This document shows positions 8,525 to 15,674 of a stretch of 64,000 nt of DNA, in pieces; positions within the stretch are counted from its first letter, which is position 1, and the number at the start of each line of letters is the position of its first letter. Position numbers and translations under genes: made by a program. The DNA is from Peribacillus sp. FSL H8-0477 (GTDB taxonomy: Bacteria > Bacillota > Bacilli > Bacillales > DSM-1321): the NCBI RefSeq assembly GCF_038002765.1, contig NZ_JBBODE010000001.1, positions 1,240,001 to 1,304,000 of the forward strand, in the 5' to 3' direction. Under the pieces are notes generated by a model. It ran no database searches. It was not told where the DNA came from and worked only from the letters and a program-made list of their open reading frames with translations.

Positions 8525-9978
8525 AGAGTCCCCCCTCTCACATTAATCCCGATAAACTTAATATCTGTCATATCCTCAATCGCATATTGAATGCCTTCCT
8601 TACCAATTCCGCTCATCTTGACCCCGCCATACGGCATATGATCATACCGCAAAACAGAAACCTCGTTTATCCAGACTCCGCCTGTTTCTAAACGATCAGC
8701 CATTCGGAAGCCTCGGTTAATATCATTGGTAAAGACACCGGCCTGTAATCCATATTCAGAATCATTGGCAGCACGGATCACTTCTTCCTCACTATCAAAC
8801 GGAATCAAACTAACGATTGGCGCAAAAACTTCGGCACAGACAACCTTCATCGATGGCTGAACATTTGCTAGAATAGTAGGTTCAACCATCGCACCTTCTC
8901 TTGTCCCGCCGCATAAAATGTCTGCTCCCTGATCAACCGCTTCTTGAACCCAAGCTTCAGCCCGAATCGCCGCCTCTTCAGTAATCATTGGGCCTATCAT
9001 TGTGGCTTCATCTAAAGGATCACCCGGCGTCAATGTTTTCACGGCAGCCACCAGCTGTTCTGCCAATGAATCATAGATTCCCCGCTGCACATATAGTCTT
9101 TGCACCGACACACAGGCTTGGCCGGCAAACGTATAGCCGCCTCTGACAATGGATGATACCGCCGACTCCAAATCTGCATCATCGAAAATTATATTCGGTG
9201 CGTTTGACCCTAATTCTAAGGTCACTTTTTTCCTGTATGCTAAGTTCTTAATCTGCCAGCCTACCGGACCGCTTCCTGTAAACGTCACTTTTTTGACCAG
9301 CTTGTGCGTCACAAGTGCCTCACCGAACTCACTTCCCGGACCCATAATAATATTAAATGCCCCTTCTGGCAGCCCCGCTTCTTGAAAAATTTTATATACT
9401 AATCCTGCTGTTAAGGGGGTTTTCTCAGCCGGCTTTAACACAACCGTGTTCCCAGCGGCAATCGCAGGTGCAATCTTATGCAGCGCTAGATTAAGCGGAA
9501 AATTAAATGGAGTAATCGCCGCTACTACACCTAACGGAACGCGCTTTGAAAAGCCGATTTGGTGCTCGCCGCCAATCGCATTGTCCATCGGGATTTGTTC
9601 ACCTTTAATCTGTTTGGCTCCCTCAGAAGCAAATCGGAGCACTTGAATCGCTCTTTTGACTTCCACACGGCCTTCGCGAACTGGTTTTCCTGCTTCCATT
9701 GCAAGCAGCGTAACAAATTCTTCACCGCGGCTTTCCAACAAATCCGCTGCAACCCGCAGAATCCGCGAGCGCTCATACGCCGGCATCTGCTTCATCGTCG
9801 AGTGAAAAACCTGATCTGCAATCTCAACGGCTTCGTGAACATCTTCTTCTGTCGCACAAAAAATCTGTCCAATGATTTCATTGGTAAATGGGTTGGTCAC
9901 GCTTAATTCTTTCCGATCCGAAATGATTTCTTTCCCAGCAATAATCGAGCCGCACACTATGACTTCAACGGTTTTCAT
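8521..9978 (-). CDS. NAD(P)-dependent aldehyde dehydrogenase
   Basis: A 485-aa full-length ALDH superfamily enzyme converting an aldehyde to a carboxylate. The catalytic Cys is at about residue 289 (GQACVSVQR), the general base Glu at about 255 (LELGSNAP), the conserved Asn in TPFNFP near 159, and cofactor Lys in LKPAEKTP near 182. The GQ-x-CVS-x-QR context resembles the lactaldehyde/phosphonoacetaldehyde/GapN-like branch. RBS GGGGGAG precedes the start. It lies between the lactonase and the first alcohol dehydrogenase. In that setting succinic semialdehyde or a similar omega-oxo acid is a plausible substrate, but the sequence does not decide it. Confidence 0.92.
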   Translation of the reverse strand: MKTVEVIVCGSIIAGKEIISDRKELSVTNPFTNEIIGQIFCATEEDVHEAVEIADQVFHSTMKQMPAYERSRILRVAADLLESRGEEFVTLLAMEAGKPVREGRVEVKRAIQVLRFASEGAKQIKGEQIPMDNAIGGEHQIGFSKRVPLGVVAAITPFNFPLNLALHKIAPAIAAGNTVVLKPAEKTPLTAGLVYKIFQEAGLPEGAFNIIMGPGSEFGEALVTHKLVKKVTFTGSGPVGWQIKNLAYRKKVTLELGSNAPNIIFDDADLESAVSSIVRGGYTFAGQACVSVQRLYVQRGIYDSLAEQLVAAVKTLTPGDPLDEATMIGPMITEEAAIRAEAWVQEAVDQGADILCGGTREGAMVEPTILANVQPSMKVVCAEVFAPIVSLIPFDSEEEVIRAANDSEYGLQAGVFTNDINRGFRMADRLETGGVWINEVSVLRYDHMPYGGVKMSGIGKEGIQYAIEDMTDIKFIGINVRGGTL

Positions 9979-9993
9979 CTAGTCTCCCCCTAC

Positions 9994-10827
9994 TTACTCA
10001 TAGAATCCTTCGGTTGACTTAATAAATTCTCTGAATTGCTTGGAATCATGGCCAAACCATACCTGTGAATTGGTGCGCTCTGCATATTTTTTAATCCGTT
10101 CCACGGCGCTTAAAAATCCGACTGAATCGTAGATAATCCCAGGAATCTTAACAGGCGGACCATAGTTTTCAGCAGAATAAACAGCATCCGATGCTAAAAT
10201 AATTCCCCCTTCACCCGGCAGCTCGATATGAAGACCAAGCATTCCCCAGGCATGTCCCGGTCCAAAGTTCAGAATTTTAATTCCTTCCGCAAGCTCCAGT
10301 TCATCTTCATGGGGCATAATCGTTTTCCAATTCACGCCTGTTTTGATCCATTGATCAATATCCGCCCACACATAGGCCCCCATATCTTTATTGATCGCAT
10401 ACGTTTTCATCGTATTTGACAGCTCCGTATCATGTACAATTACCGTTGCGTTTTTGAACAATTCCAAACAGCCGGCATGATCGAGATGTAAATGCGAAGC
10501 CACCACATACTTAATATCCTCTGGACGGACGTTTAATTGAGCTAGGCGGTTAATCAGGTAGCACTCTTCGGATGCCTGATAAGGAAATAATTCTTGAACC
10601 CCTTCTGGCCATCTGCCTTCATCGCCCATCCCCTCAGGGTTACAACCTGTATCAAAGAGAATTTTGCCTTCAGGATGATCAATCAAAACTGCATAAACTG
10701 GAAATTCAACGAATTCAGCCGGTGGATTTTGATTGTTTATCGATGCCGGATTATGCATCGCCACCATAAAGCCTTTATCCATTTGCATCGTCCCTGTATC
10801 AAGCACATACATTTTTGGTTTAATCAT
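9994..10827 (-). CDS. Metallo-beta-lactamase-fold lactonase (N-acyl homoserine lactonase family)
   Basis: A protein of about 277 aa with the binuclear metal motif HxHxDH (SHLHLDHAG, near residue 112). Further ligands lie in GPGHAWGM, the Asp of LASDAVYS and the His of WFGHD, giving the complete AHL-lactonase/AttM ligand set. The N-terminal strand region ending FDTGCNPEG is typical of the family. It would hydrolyse a lactone ring in the cytoplasm. The second ATG (10827) is chosen because GGAGG lies eight bases before it; the first is too close. The placement with two ADHs and an ALDH resembles blcABC/attKLM of Agrobacterium (gamma-butyrolactone use), so catabolism is likelier than pure quorum quenching. 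Confidence 0.88.
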   Translation of the reverse strand: MIKPKMYVLDTGTMQMDKGFMVAMHNPASINNQNPPAEFVEFPVYAVLIDHPEGKILFDTGCNPEGMGDEGRWPEGVQELFPYQASEECYLINRLAQLNVRPEDIKYVVASHLHLDHAGCLELFKNATVIVHDTELSNTMKTYAINKDMGAYVWADIDQWIKTGVNWKTIMPHEDELELAEGIKILNFGPGHAWGMLGLHIELPGEGGIILASDAVYSAENYGPPVKIPGIIYDSVGFLSAVERIKKYAERTNSQVWFGHDSKQFREFIKSTEGFYE

Positions 10828-10842
10828 AATCATAGCCTCCTT

Positions 10843-11970
10843 TTAATTGGTAACGCTTTCATTTAGTAGAGCGGATTTCCCTGCAATCACAATTGATCCT
10901 CTGACTACGTTTCTAGCTGCCGACTCATCTAATGCCGTTTTAATTTCTGCTAGTGAAAATTCCCGATCAAGCATCTCATTAAAAGGATATTTCTCCGATG
11001 TAGACTTCAGAAAATCCAACGCCTTCTTTAAATACCATGGATCATACCGAACAACTGGAAGCACCTGAATGGACTTTCTTGTTAACAATCCTGGGTCAAA
11101 CGGTGTTAGTTTACCAGGTGAGATATTGCCGATACTCACATATTTTCCACCTTGCCGAATCAAATGAATTCCCTCTGCGAATGCCGCCGGAACACCACTT
11201 ACTTCAATCCCAGCATGTGCGCCCTTTCCATCTGTTAAACGCAGTACTTCTTCTGTCCGTGCTTCAAGTGTCGAGAATTCATTTAGATTAATCACATGGT
11301 CTGCACCAAATTTCTTTGCCAGCTCTAGGCGGCTTTCTACTCCATCAATGATAATCACCCTTGCCCCTTTTTCCTTTGCTACCGCGGCAGCATTCAACCC
11401 TAATCCTCCAGCCCCTTGGATGACAACACGTTGACCATAGGTAATCTGTGCCTTATCAATCCCAAAATAAACTTGTGACAGCGCACAATTCGCACTGGCA
11501 GCGGCAACATCTGACACAGAATCCGGCACCTTATAAAAATATTGATCAGGGTGGATATAATAATGAGTCGCAAACGTCCCGTGAAAGTGAGGGGCAACAT
11601 TTGGGTCCAAATTCCAGAAATCATAGGCATGTTCACAAAGATGAAAGTTACCTTCCTGACAAGGGGTACACTTTCTGCACGTAATATAATAGGCAGCAAC
11701 GACACGATCACCAATCTTAATACTCTCTCCTGCATAATCCCGGTCCACACCTTCACCAAGCGAATACACTTCCCCGACCATCTCATGACCAAGGACACCG
11801 CTCTTTTTTGTCGGATGCATCCCTTTCCAAATATGCAGCTCAGACCCGCAGATATTCGTCCGCAAAACCTTCACCACAACGCCGCCTGTATCGGCATTAG
11901 GCACTTCATATTCCCGATACTCCATCATCTCGGCTTCAGTCATTACAGCAACCTTCCCCATCTCTTTCAA
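10843..11970 (-). CDS. Zinc-binding alcohol dehydrogenase, first gene of the lactonase operon
   Basis: A 375-aa MDR-family dehydrogenase, distinct in sequence from the other ADH of the operon. The zinc site is in NICGSELHIWKG and GHEMVGEV. Structural zinc cysteines are in YITCRKCTPCQEGNFHLC. The coenzyme site is IQGAGGLGLNAAAVAKEKGA, followed by IIIDGVESR. It starts with TTG behind a strong AGGAGGGGGG. As first gene it is presumably expressed from the 11971-12150 region. Two ADHs in one operon may act on different alcohols or be sequential. The family is certain; the substrate is open. Confidence 0.9.
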   Translation of the reverse strand: MKEMGKVAVMTEAEMMEYREYEVPNADTGGVVVKVLRTNICGSELHIWKGMHPTKKSGVLGHEMVGEVYSLGEGVDRDYAGESIKIGDRVVAAYYITCRKCTPCQEGNFHLCEHAYDFWNLDPNVAPHFHGTFATHYYIHPDQYFYKVPDSVSDVAAASANCALSQVYFGIDKAQITYGQRVVIQGAGGLGLNAAAVAKEKGARVIIIDGVESRLELAKKFGADHVINLNEFSTLEARTEEVLRLTDGKGAHAGIEVSGVPAAFAEGIHLIRQGGKYVSIGNISPGKLTPFDPGLLTRKSIQVLPVVRYDPWYLKKALDFLKSTSEKYPFNEMLDREFSLAEIKTALDESAARNVVRGSIVIAGKSALLNESVTN

Positions 11971-12164
11971 CTATTTTCCCCCCTCCTTTTTAAACGATTA
12001 GAACCTTGTTATTTTTATACTAAATCAATAAAAATTCACCGTCAAATATTTGTTCTGAAAATTCAATTAATTTTATTTAACTTTCCAATCCGATTATATA
12101 GTCAGAATATTTACTGGTTATTTTAACCATAATTACATATAATTATATTAAGGGGATGTTCGTA

Positions 12165-12371
12165 GTGATTGACTTGTACCGAATACTTAAAACTCTTTTC
12201 TATACTGGTCCTGTTAAAGAAATTCCTAAAGGGTCCCGACATTGTCCTGACTGTGATGGGACAGGGAATTACGATTCATTTATGGACTGTCTAGCATGTG
12301 ATGGTAAAGGTTATATCAACTATGAAGTATACATAAAGGCAATACAAAAAATTGACTCTCTAAGAGAATAA
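12165..12371 (+). CDS. Small DnaJ-like cysteine-rich (CxxCxGxG) protein
   Basis: A protein of about 68 aa whose centre has two C-x-x-C-x-G-x-G motifs (CPDCDGTG and CLACDGKG, twelve residues apart). This is half of the four-motif DnaJ zinc-ribbon set, enough to hold one zinc. The rest is short and polar with a basic N-terminus. GTG at 12165 is chosen: AAGGGG lies nine bases before it, while the in-frame ATG at 12156 touches that RBS. The gene stands alone with its own terminator. Such single zinc-knuckle proteins occur as uncharacterised small proteins; a chaperone or RNA role would be guesswork. Confidence 0.75.
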   Translation: MIDLYRILKTLFYTGPVKEIPKGSRHCPDCDGTGNYDSFMDCLACDGKGYINYEVYIKAIQKIDSLRE

Positions 12372-12396
12372 AAAACCTCCCAATGGAGGTTTTTTA
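12370..12396 (+). terminator. Intrinsic terminator of the small zinc-ribbon gene
   Basis: AAAAAACCTCC / GGAGGTTTTTT with a CAAT loop begins at the stop codon. The GGAGGT on the 3' arm is not positioned as an RBS for the next gene. Confidence 0.88.
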
Positions 12397-12448
12397 TCTA
12401 TACTGCTTTGCTAATCTTAAAGGTACTCCTACCTCGAAAGGTCCGTTC

Positions 12449-12946
12449 ATGACAAAAAAAACAATTTTCTTCATTGTATTCGTATGCTGGATGCTAGTTA
12501 TCTTTAATTTTTCTGCGCAATCCTATCAAGAACAGGATCTTACACCCGTTTTAAAAACTTATCTGGAACCCTTACATTTAGAAGAAAAATTGGATGGTAT
12601 CTCTTTCAATTATGCAGGAAGTGAAGTCAGCGTTCAGAGCGTAGGCGTTGTCTCATTTGTTCAATTCTTTATTCGCAAGGCAGCCCATTTATCGATTTTC
12701 TTCGTCCTCGGCTTTTTAACCTATCGAGTACTAAGTTACTTCCTTAAGAAAAAACAGCTCTGGTTTCCTGGAGCTTTGATGTTTGTCATTCTTTATGCTT
12801 CTTTAGATGAACTTCACCAAAAAATCACCGGTGACCGCACGCCTCTGATCCAGGATGTAGTGCTGGACACTGTTGGGGGCACCCTTGGCATTATCGTTTG
12901 TTGGTTATGGGTAAAAAAAAGAAACCAAACTAAGCAGAGCGCCTGA
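12449..12946 (+). CDS. VanZ-like family membrane protein
   Basis: A 165-aa integral membrane protein with four hydrophobic segments. It has VanZ-family landmarks: an N-terminal FNFSAQSYQEQD after helix 1, RKAAHLSIFFVLGFL, and the C-terminal LDELHQKITGDRTPLIQDVVLDTVGG. VanZ proteins confer low teicoplanin resistance in enterococci, but most homologues have unknown envelope roles. The ATG at 12449 is preferred because AAAGG precedes it and helix 1 then starts properly; the longer frame begins inside the upstream terminator. A paralogue with the same motifs lies at 44696-45199. Confidence 0.87.
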   Translation: MTKKTIFFIVFVCWMLVIFNFSAQSYQEQDLTPVLKTYLEPLHLEEKLDGISFNYAGSEVSVQSVGVVSFVQFFIRKAAHLSIFFVLGFLTYRVLSYFLKKKQLWFPGALMFVILYASLDELHQKITGDRTPLIQDVVLDTVGGTLGIIVCWLWVKKRNQTKQSA

Positions 12947-12966
12947 ATACATCAGGCGCTCTGCTT
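12933..12966 (+). terminator. Long hairpin at the end of the VanZ-like gene
   Basis: A fourteen-base perfect stem (AGCAGAGCGCCTGA / TCAGGCGCTCTGCT) includes the stop codon. Only a weak T-stretch follows, so it may terminate or mainly protect the 3' end. Confidence 0.65.
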
Positions 12967-13019
12967 AAAATTGGAGGGTCTTACGGCTTATTAAATTACT
13001 TTTTTATCAAAAAAAAAAC

Positions 13020-13103
13020 GTGCGCAAAGAATTACATTTATCCATATCAGGTATGATCATGTTGCTACTCGCTTTTATTGTAATCAGTATACTTATTACC
13101 TAG
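13020..13103 (+). CDS. Possible 27-aa small membrane peptide
   Basis: A GTG-initiated frame encodes a basic N-terminus (MRKELHLSISG) and one hydrophobic segment of about sixteen residues ending at the stop. It looks like a small single-span peptide, but no good RBS is placed in front (an A-tract precedes it). It lies in the convergent spacer between the VanZ-like and DMT genes. Weak candidate only. Confidence 0.25.
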   Translation: MRKELHLSISGMIMLLLAFIVISILIT

Positions 13104-13125
13104 ACTGAATAAGAAAGTAAAAAAG

Positions 13126-14076
13126 CTATAGTTGTACCCCTAACTTCCTATTCATTCGTTGTGAGAAGTAACTGTGCAGCACCATACCAACCATAATAAT
13201 TATCATCCCTATCCAAGACAACAGTGACGGGAAAAGAGTGGAGACAATCAGTAATTCACCAAAGACGGTAAAAAGAACTTCCATTGACTGAGTAGCTTCG
13301 ACCGCAGCTAGTTTTGTCATGTTCCCACGAACGAGATCAGTTGCTTTGAAAAAAAGGACGGTTGCAATGACGCCGGAACTGATCGCAACGAGCAGTGATT
13401 GAAACGTTTGACCAGCACTAGGAAGCCCCGCTTTCAGTATGCCGAATACCGATAGTACCAGCCAAAATGGCAAACTGGCAATCGTCATTCCAAGCACCCG
13501 TTGGAATACATCCAGCTTCCCTCCGCATAGCTCCATCATTTTCCGATTGCCTAGTGGATATGCAAAGGACGCAATCAGAACAGGAATAAATCCGAGTGCT
13601 GCTTCTATTCTAGAGATATGGCCAGCATGTTCGATCTGCATCAGGACAATTCCTGCTAAGATTAGGACGGAAAAAGTAAGGCCTCGGAACGGAATTTTCC
13701 CCCGTACCGTTTTCCCACCTGCTGTCACAAAAAATAAGGGCGCTAAAAGCGAGCCTGAAATGATGGAAATCAGCCAAGTACTAGCCGTCAGCCAGCCGGG
13801 TGCATAAGCGGCAGCAAAACAAAGGGGAGCGTAAAATAGGCCAAAACCCACGGTAGACCAAAGAATCCAGCTGCCCCACCGTTCCCTCATCATGCCAAAA
13901 AGCGGCCTCAGGTTTTTTCGCGCCAGAACGATACACAATAAAAAAGGCACCATAAAAAAATAACGCAGCGACGAACTCCAAAGCCAGCTTCCGCCAGACA
14001 ACTCCATCGAGCGATTTAAAATAAACGTAATCGAAAAAAAGAAGGCGGAACAGATGCCTAAAATAATGGGTTTCAC
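13126..14076 (-). CDS. DMT-superfamily transporter (multidrug resistance efflux / EamA type)
   Basis: A 316-aa protein with about ten hydrophobic segments arranged as two five-helix halves, the EamA-type drug/metabolite transporter plan. It begins KPIILGICSAFFFSITFILNRSM, as in the PF13536-like multidrug resistance efflux group, and has a basic C-terminal tail. Translation starts with GTG behind GGGGGG. It is monocistronic on the minus strand and converges with the VanZ-like gene. It would export small molecules or metabolites by ion exchange. No substrate is suggested by the neighbours. Confidence 0.85.
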   Translation of the reverse strand: MKPIILGICSAFFFSITFILNRSMELSGGSWLWSSSLRYFFMVPFLLCIVLARKNLRPLFGMMRERWGSWILWSTVGFGLFYAPLCFAAAYAPGWLTASTWLISIISGSLLAPLFFVTAGGKTVRGKIPFRGLTFSVLILAGIVLMQIEHAGHISRIEAALGFIPVLIASFAYPLGNRKMMELCGGKLDVFQRVLGMTIASLPFWLVLSVFGILKAGLPSAGQTFQSLLVAISSGVIATVLFFKATDLVRGNMTKLAAVEATQSMEVLFTVFGELLIVSTLFPSLLSWIGMIIIMVGMVLHSYFSQRMNRKLGVQL

Positions 14077-14165
14077 AACAACGCCCCCCTACTCTATAAG
14101 TATCTAAACTATATCCAATAGCCAGTGGTTTGACAATAACTTATTAGAATTTTCAAACTCATTCA

Positions 14166-14501
14166 TCATCTACCTATTTTCCCCTCAATCTCATGAATGT
14201 AAGCATTTAAAATACCAATTTGCTCCTCTAATTTTTTCTTGTGCTGAAATAAAATGGCTTTGGTGTTCATCTCTTCATGTTCTAAATTTATGGTTGAAAT
14301 GCTCGCTCTTATATCTTCAATCGACATACCTAAAGTTCGGAAACATCTGATTAAATTAAGAATTTCAATGTCTTTATCATCAAATGTACGATGTTCTTGT
14401 TTGTTTCTTTTTATAGGAGGAATTAAGGTTATTTTTTCATAATAACGAATCGTACTTGATGGAATTTGAGCGAGTTGGCTGGCTTGTTGTATAGAATACA
14501 T
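14166..14501 (-). CDS. MerR-family transcriptional regulator
   Basis: A 111-aa regulator. The N-terminal winged HTH (MYSIQQASQLAQIPSSTIRYYEK) carries the typical TIRYYE motif. It is followed by the wing and a C-terminal coiled coil (about residues 75-108) for dimerisation. There is no cysteine pattern of a metal sensor; its only Cys is in RCFRTLGM. It is divergent from the DJ-1-like gene across a 74-bp promoter region with a palindrome, so it likely controls that gene and itself, as AdhR/NmlR-type electrophile sensors do. The inducer is unknown. Confidence 0.9.
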   Translation of the reverse strand: MYSIQQASQLAQIPSSTIRYYEKITLIPPIKRNKQEHRTFDDKDIEILNLIRCFRTLGMSIEDIRASISTINLEHEEMNTKAILFQHKKKLEEQIGILNAYIHEIEGKIGR

Positions 14502-14510
14502 AATGCATCC

Positions 14511-14552
14511 TCCTTGACTTAAAGTATGGTTTAACCTTTAAGGTTGATACTA
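14511..14552. promoter_or_regulatory. Divergent promoter/operator of the MerR and DJ-1 genes
   Basis: The spacer contains TTGACT (14514-14519), the inverted pair CTTAAAG / CTTTAAG, and the palindrome AACCTTTAAGGTT at 14533-14545. This resembles operators of MerR regulators that sit inside long-spacer promoters. The exact -10 box is not clear. Confidence 0.6.
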
Positions 14553-14575
14553 TCAAACAAAAAGGAGAATGCATA

Positions 14576-15265
14576 ATGAAAAACATTTTAGTAGTAGTCA
14601 CTAATGTTTCTAAATATCCAAATCAAGAACGTGCAACAGGATTATGGTTAGGAGAAGCTGTTCACTTTGTAGACGAAGTGGAAAAGGAAGGATATCACGT
14701 TGATTATGTAAGCCCAAATGGCGGATTTACACCGATCGATCCACACAGCTTGGAAGCAGATCAAATGACTGAATTAGATTGGCAATATTATACCAACCCT
14801 GACTTTTTAAATAAGCTAAGTGCTACTTTATCAGCAGATGAAGTGAATCCTAAAGATTATGATGCCATTTATTACACAGGCGGGCACGGTGTCATGTGGG
14901 ATTTCCCTGATGATGAAAAGTTACAAAGCATCGCTAGTAACATACATGCAAATGGCGGAATTGTCTCAGCTGTTTGTCATGGTTCTGTTGGCTTATTAAA
15001 TATTAAAAATGCGGCAGGTAATTATCTAATTGCGAACAAAAAGGTGGCAGGCTTTGCAAATACTGAAGAAATCGCCCTTGGATTAGATAAAGCCGTTCCA
15101 TTTTTAACTGAAGATGAACTTGTCAATAGAGGAGCCAATTATGTAAAAGGCGAAGACTGGGCAGCATTCGCTGTAGCTGATAATCGCGTGGTCAGCGGAC
15201 AAAATCCAGCATCAGGTGGATCAGTTGCAAAAAAAGTCATCCAACTATTAAAATCAGCAAAATAA
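14576..15265 (+). CDS. DJ-1/PfpI (Hsp31-like) class I glutamine amidotransferase-fold protein
   Basis: A 229-aa protein with the nucleophile elbow AVCHGSVGLL (Cys about residue 134, His 135). A conserved Glu sits near residue 27 (GLWLGEAVHF), forming the Glu-Cys-His triad of the Hsp31/YDR533C branch. TGGHGVMWDFPDD is another family signature. Members of this branch act as glutathione-independent glyoxalases or stress chaperones on reactive carbonyl damage. RBS AAAGGAG is well placed. A divergent MerR regulator suggests induction by electrophile or aldehyde stress (inference). A bidirectional terminator follows. Confidence 0.9.
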   Translation: MKNILVVVTNVSKYPNQERATGLWLGEAVHFVDEVEKEGYHVDYVSPNGGFTPIDPHSLEADQMTELDWQYYTNPDFLNKLSATLSADEVNPKDYDAIYYTGGHGVMWDFPDDEKLQSIASNIHANGGIVSAVCHGSVGLLNIKNAAGNYLIANKKVAGFANTEEIALGLDKAVPFLTEDELVNRGANYVKGEDWAAFAVADNRVVSGQNPASGGSVAKKVIQLLKSAK

Positions 15266-15273
15266 AAAGAAAG

Positions 15274-15313
15274 AAGAAGCAACCAATTTTACAACTGGTT
15301 GCTTCTTTTTTTT
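15274..15313. terminator. Bidirectional intrinsic terminator
   Basis: AAGAAGCAACCA / TGGTTGCTTCTT with T-runs on both sides separates the DJ-1 gene from the convergent peptide-transport operon. Confidence 0.9.
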
Positions 15314-15317
15314 ATTC

Positions 15318-15671
15318 TTAAAATGACCAATAAGTGGATAGCACTACTAGCCCTGTTCCAATTCCACCAGCATAACTCACGGTTCCTTTATAAAGCCTTT
15401 GTTTCCACTCGGTAAGTCCTATATTGATTTCCTTCATATATTCCGGCTCTCTAAACAATCCCTTTTTAAGCTGTTGAAAGCCTATTAAGAATAGGTAAAA
15501 AAAGCCACTGTTCACTACATAGATTACCGCCGAAGCCATTAAGAGGAATAAACCAGCAATAAAGAGATGGTTTACATCTTTGACTCTATCTTGTGATAGT
15601 AGTGATGTGAAGGTTAGTAATTGGCAGAGTAGCATCGATGCCGCACATGAAAGGAAATAATTCTTGTACAT
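15318..15671 (-). CDS. DUF3899-like membrane protein at the end of the opp operon
   Basis: A 117-aa protein with hydrophobic segments at about residues 8-25, 34-52 and 93-113. The central SGFFYLFLIGFQQLKKGLFREPEY stretch matches what I know of DUF3899 proteins. Its ATG follows the substrate-binding protein stop by only three bases, so it is cotranscribed with the peptide transporter. The function is unknown. Position suggests a link to peptide uptake, but it could simply be a passenger gene. The family call is from memory and moderately secure. Confidence 0.65.
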   Translation of the reverse strand: MYKNYFLSCAASMLLCQLLTFTSLLSQDRVKDVNHLFIAGLFLLMASAVIYVVNSGFFYLFLIGFQQLKKGLFREPEYMKEINIGLTEWKQRLYKGTVSYAGGIGTGLVVLSTYWSF

Positions 15672-15674
15672 CCG

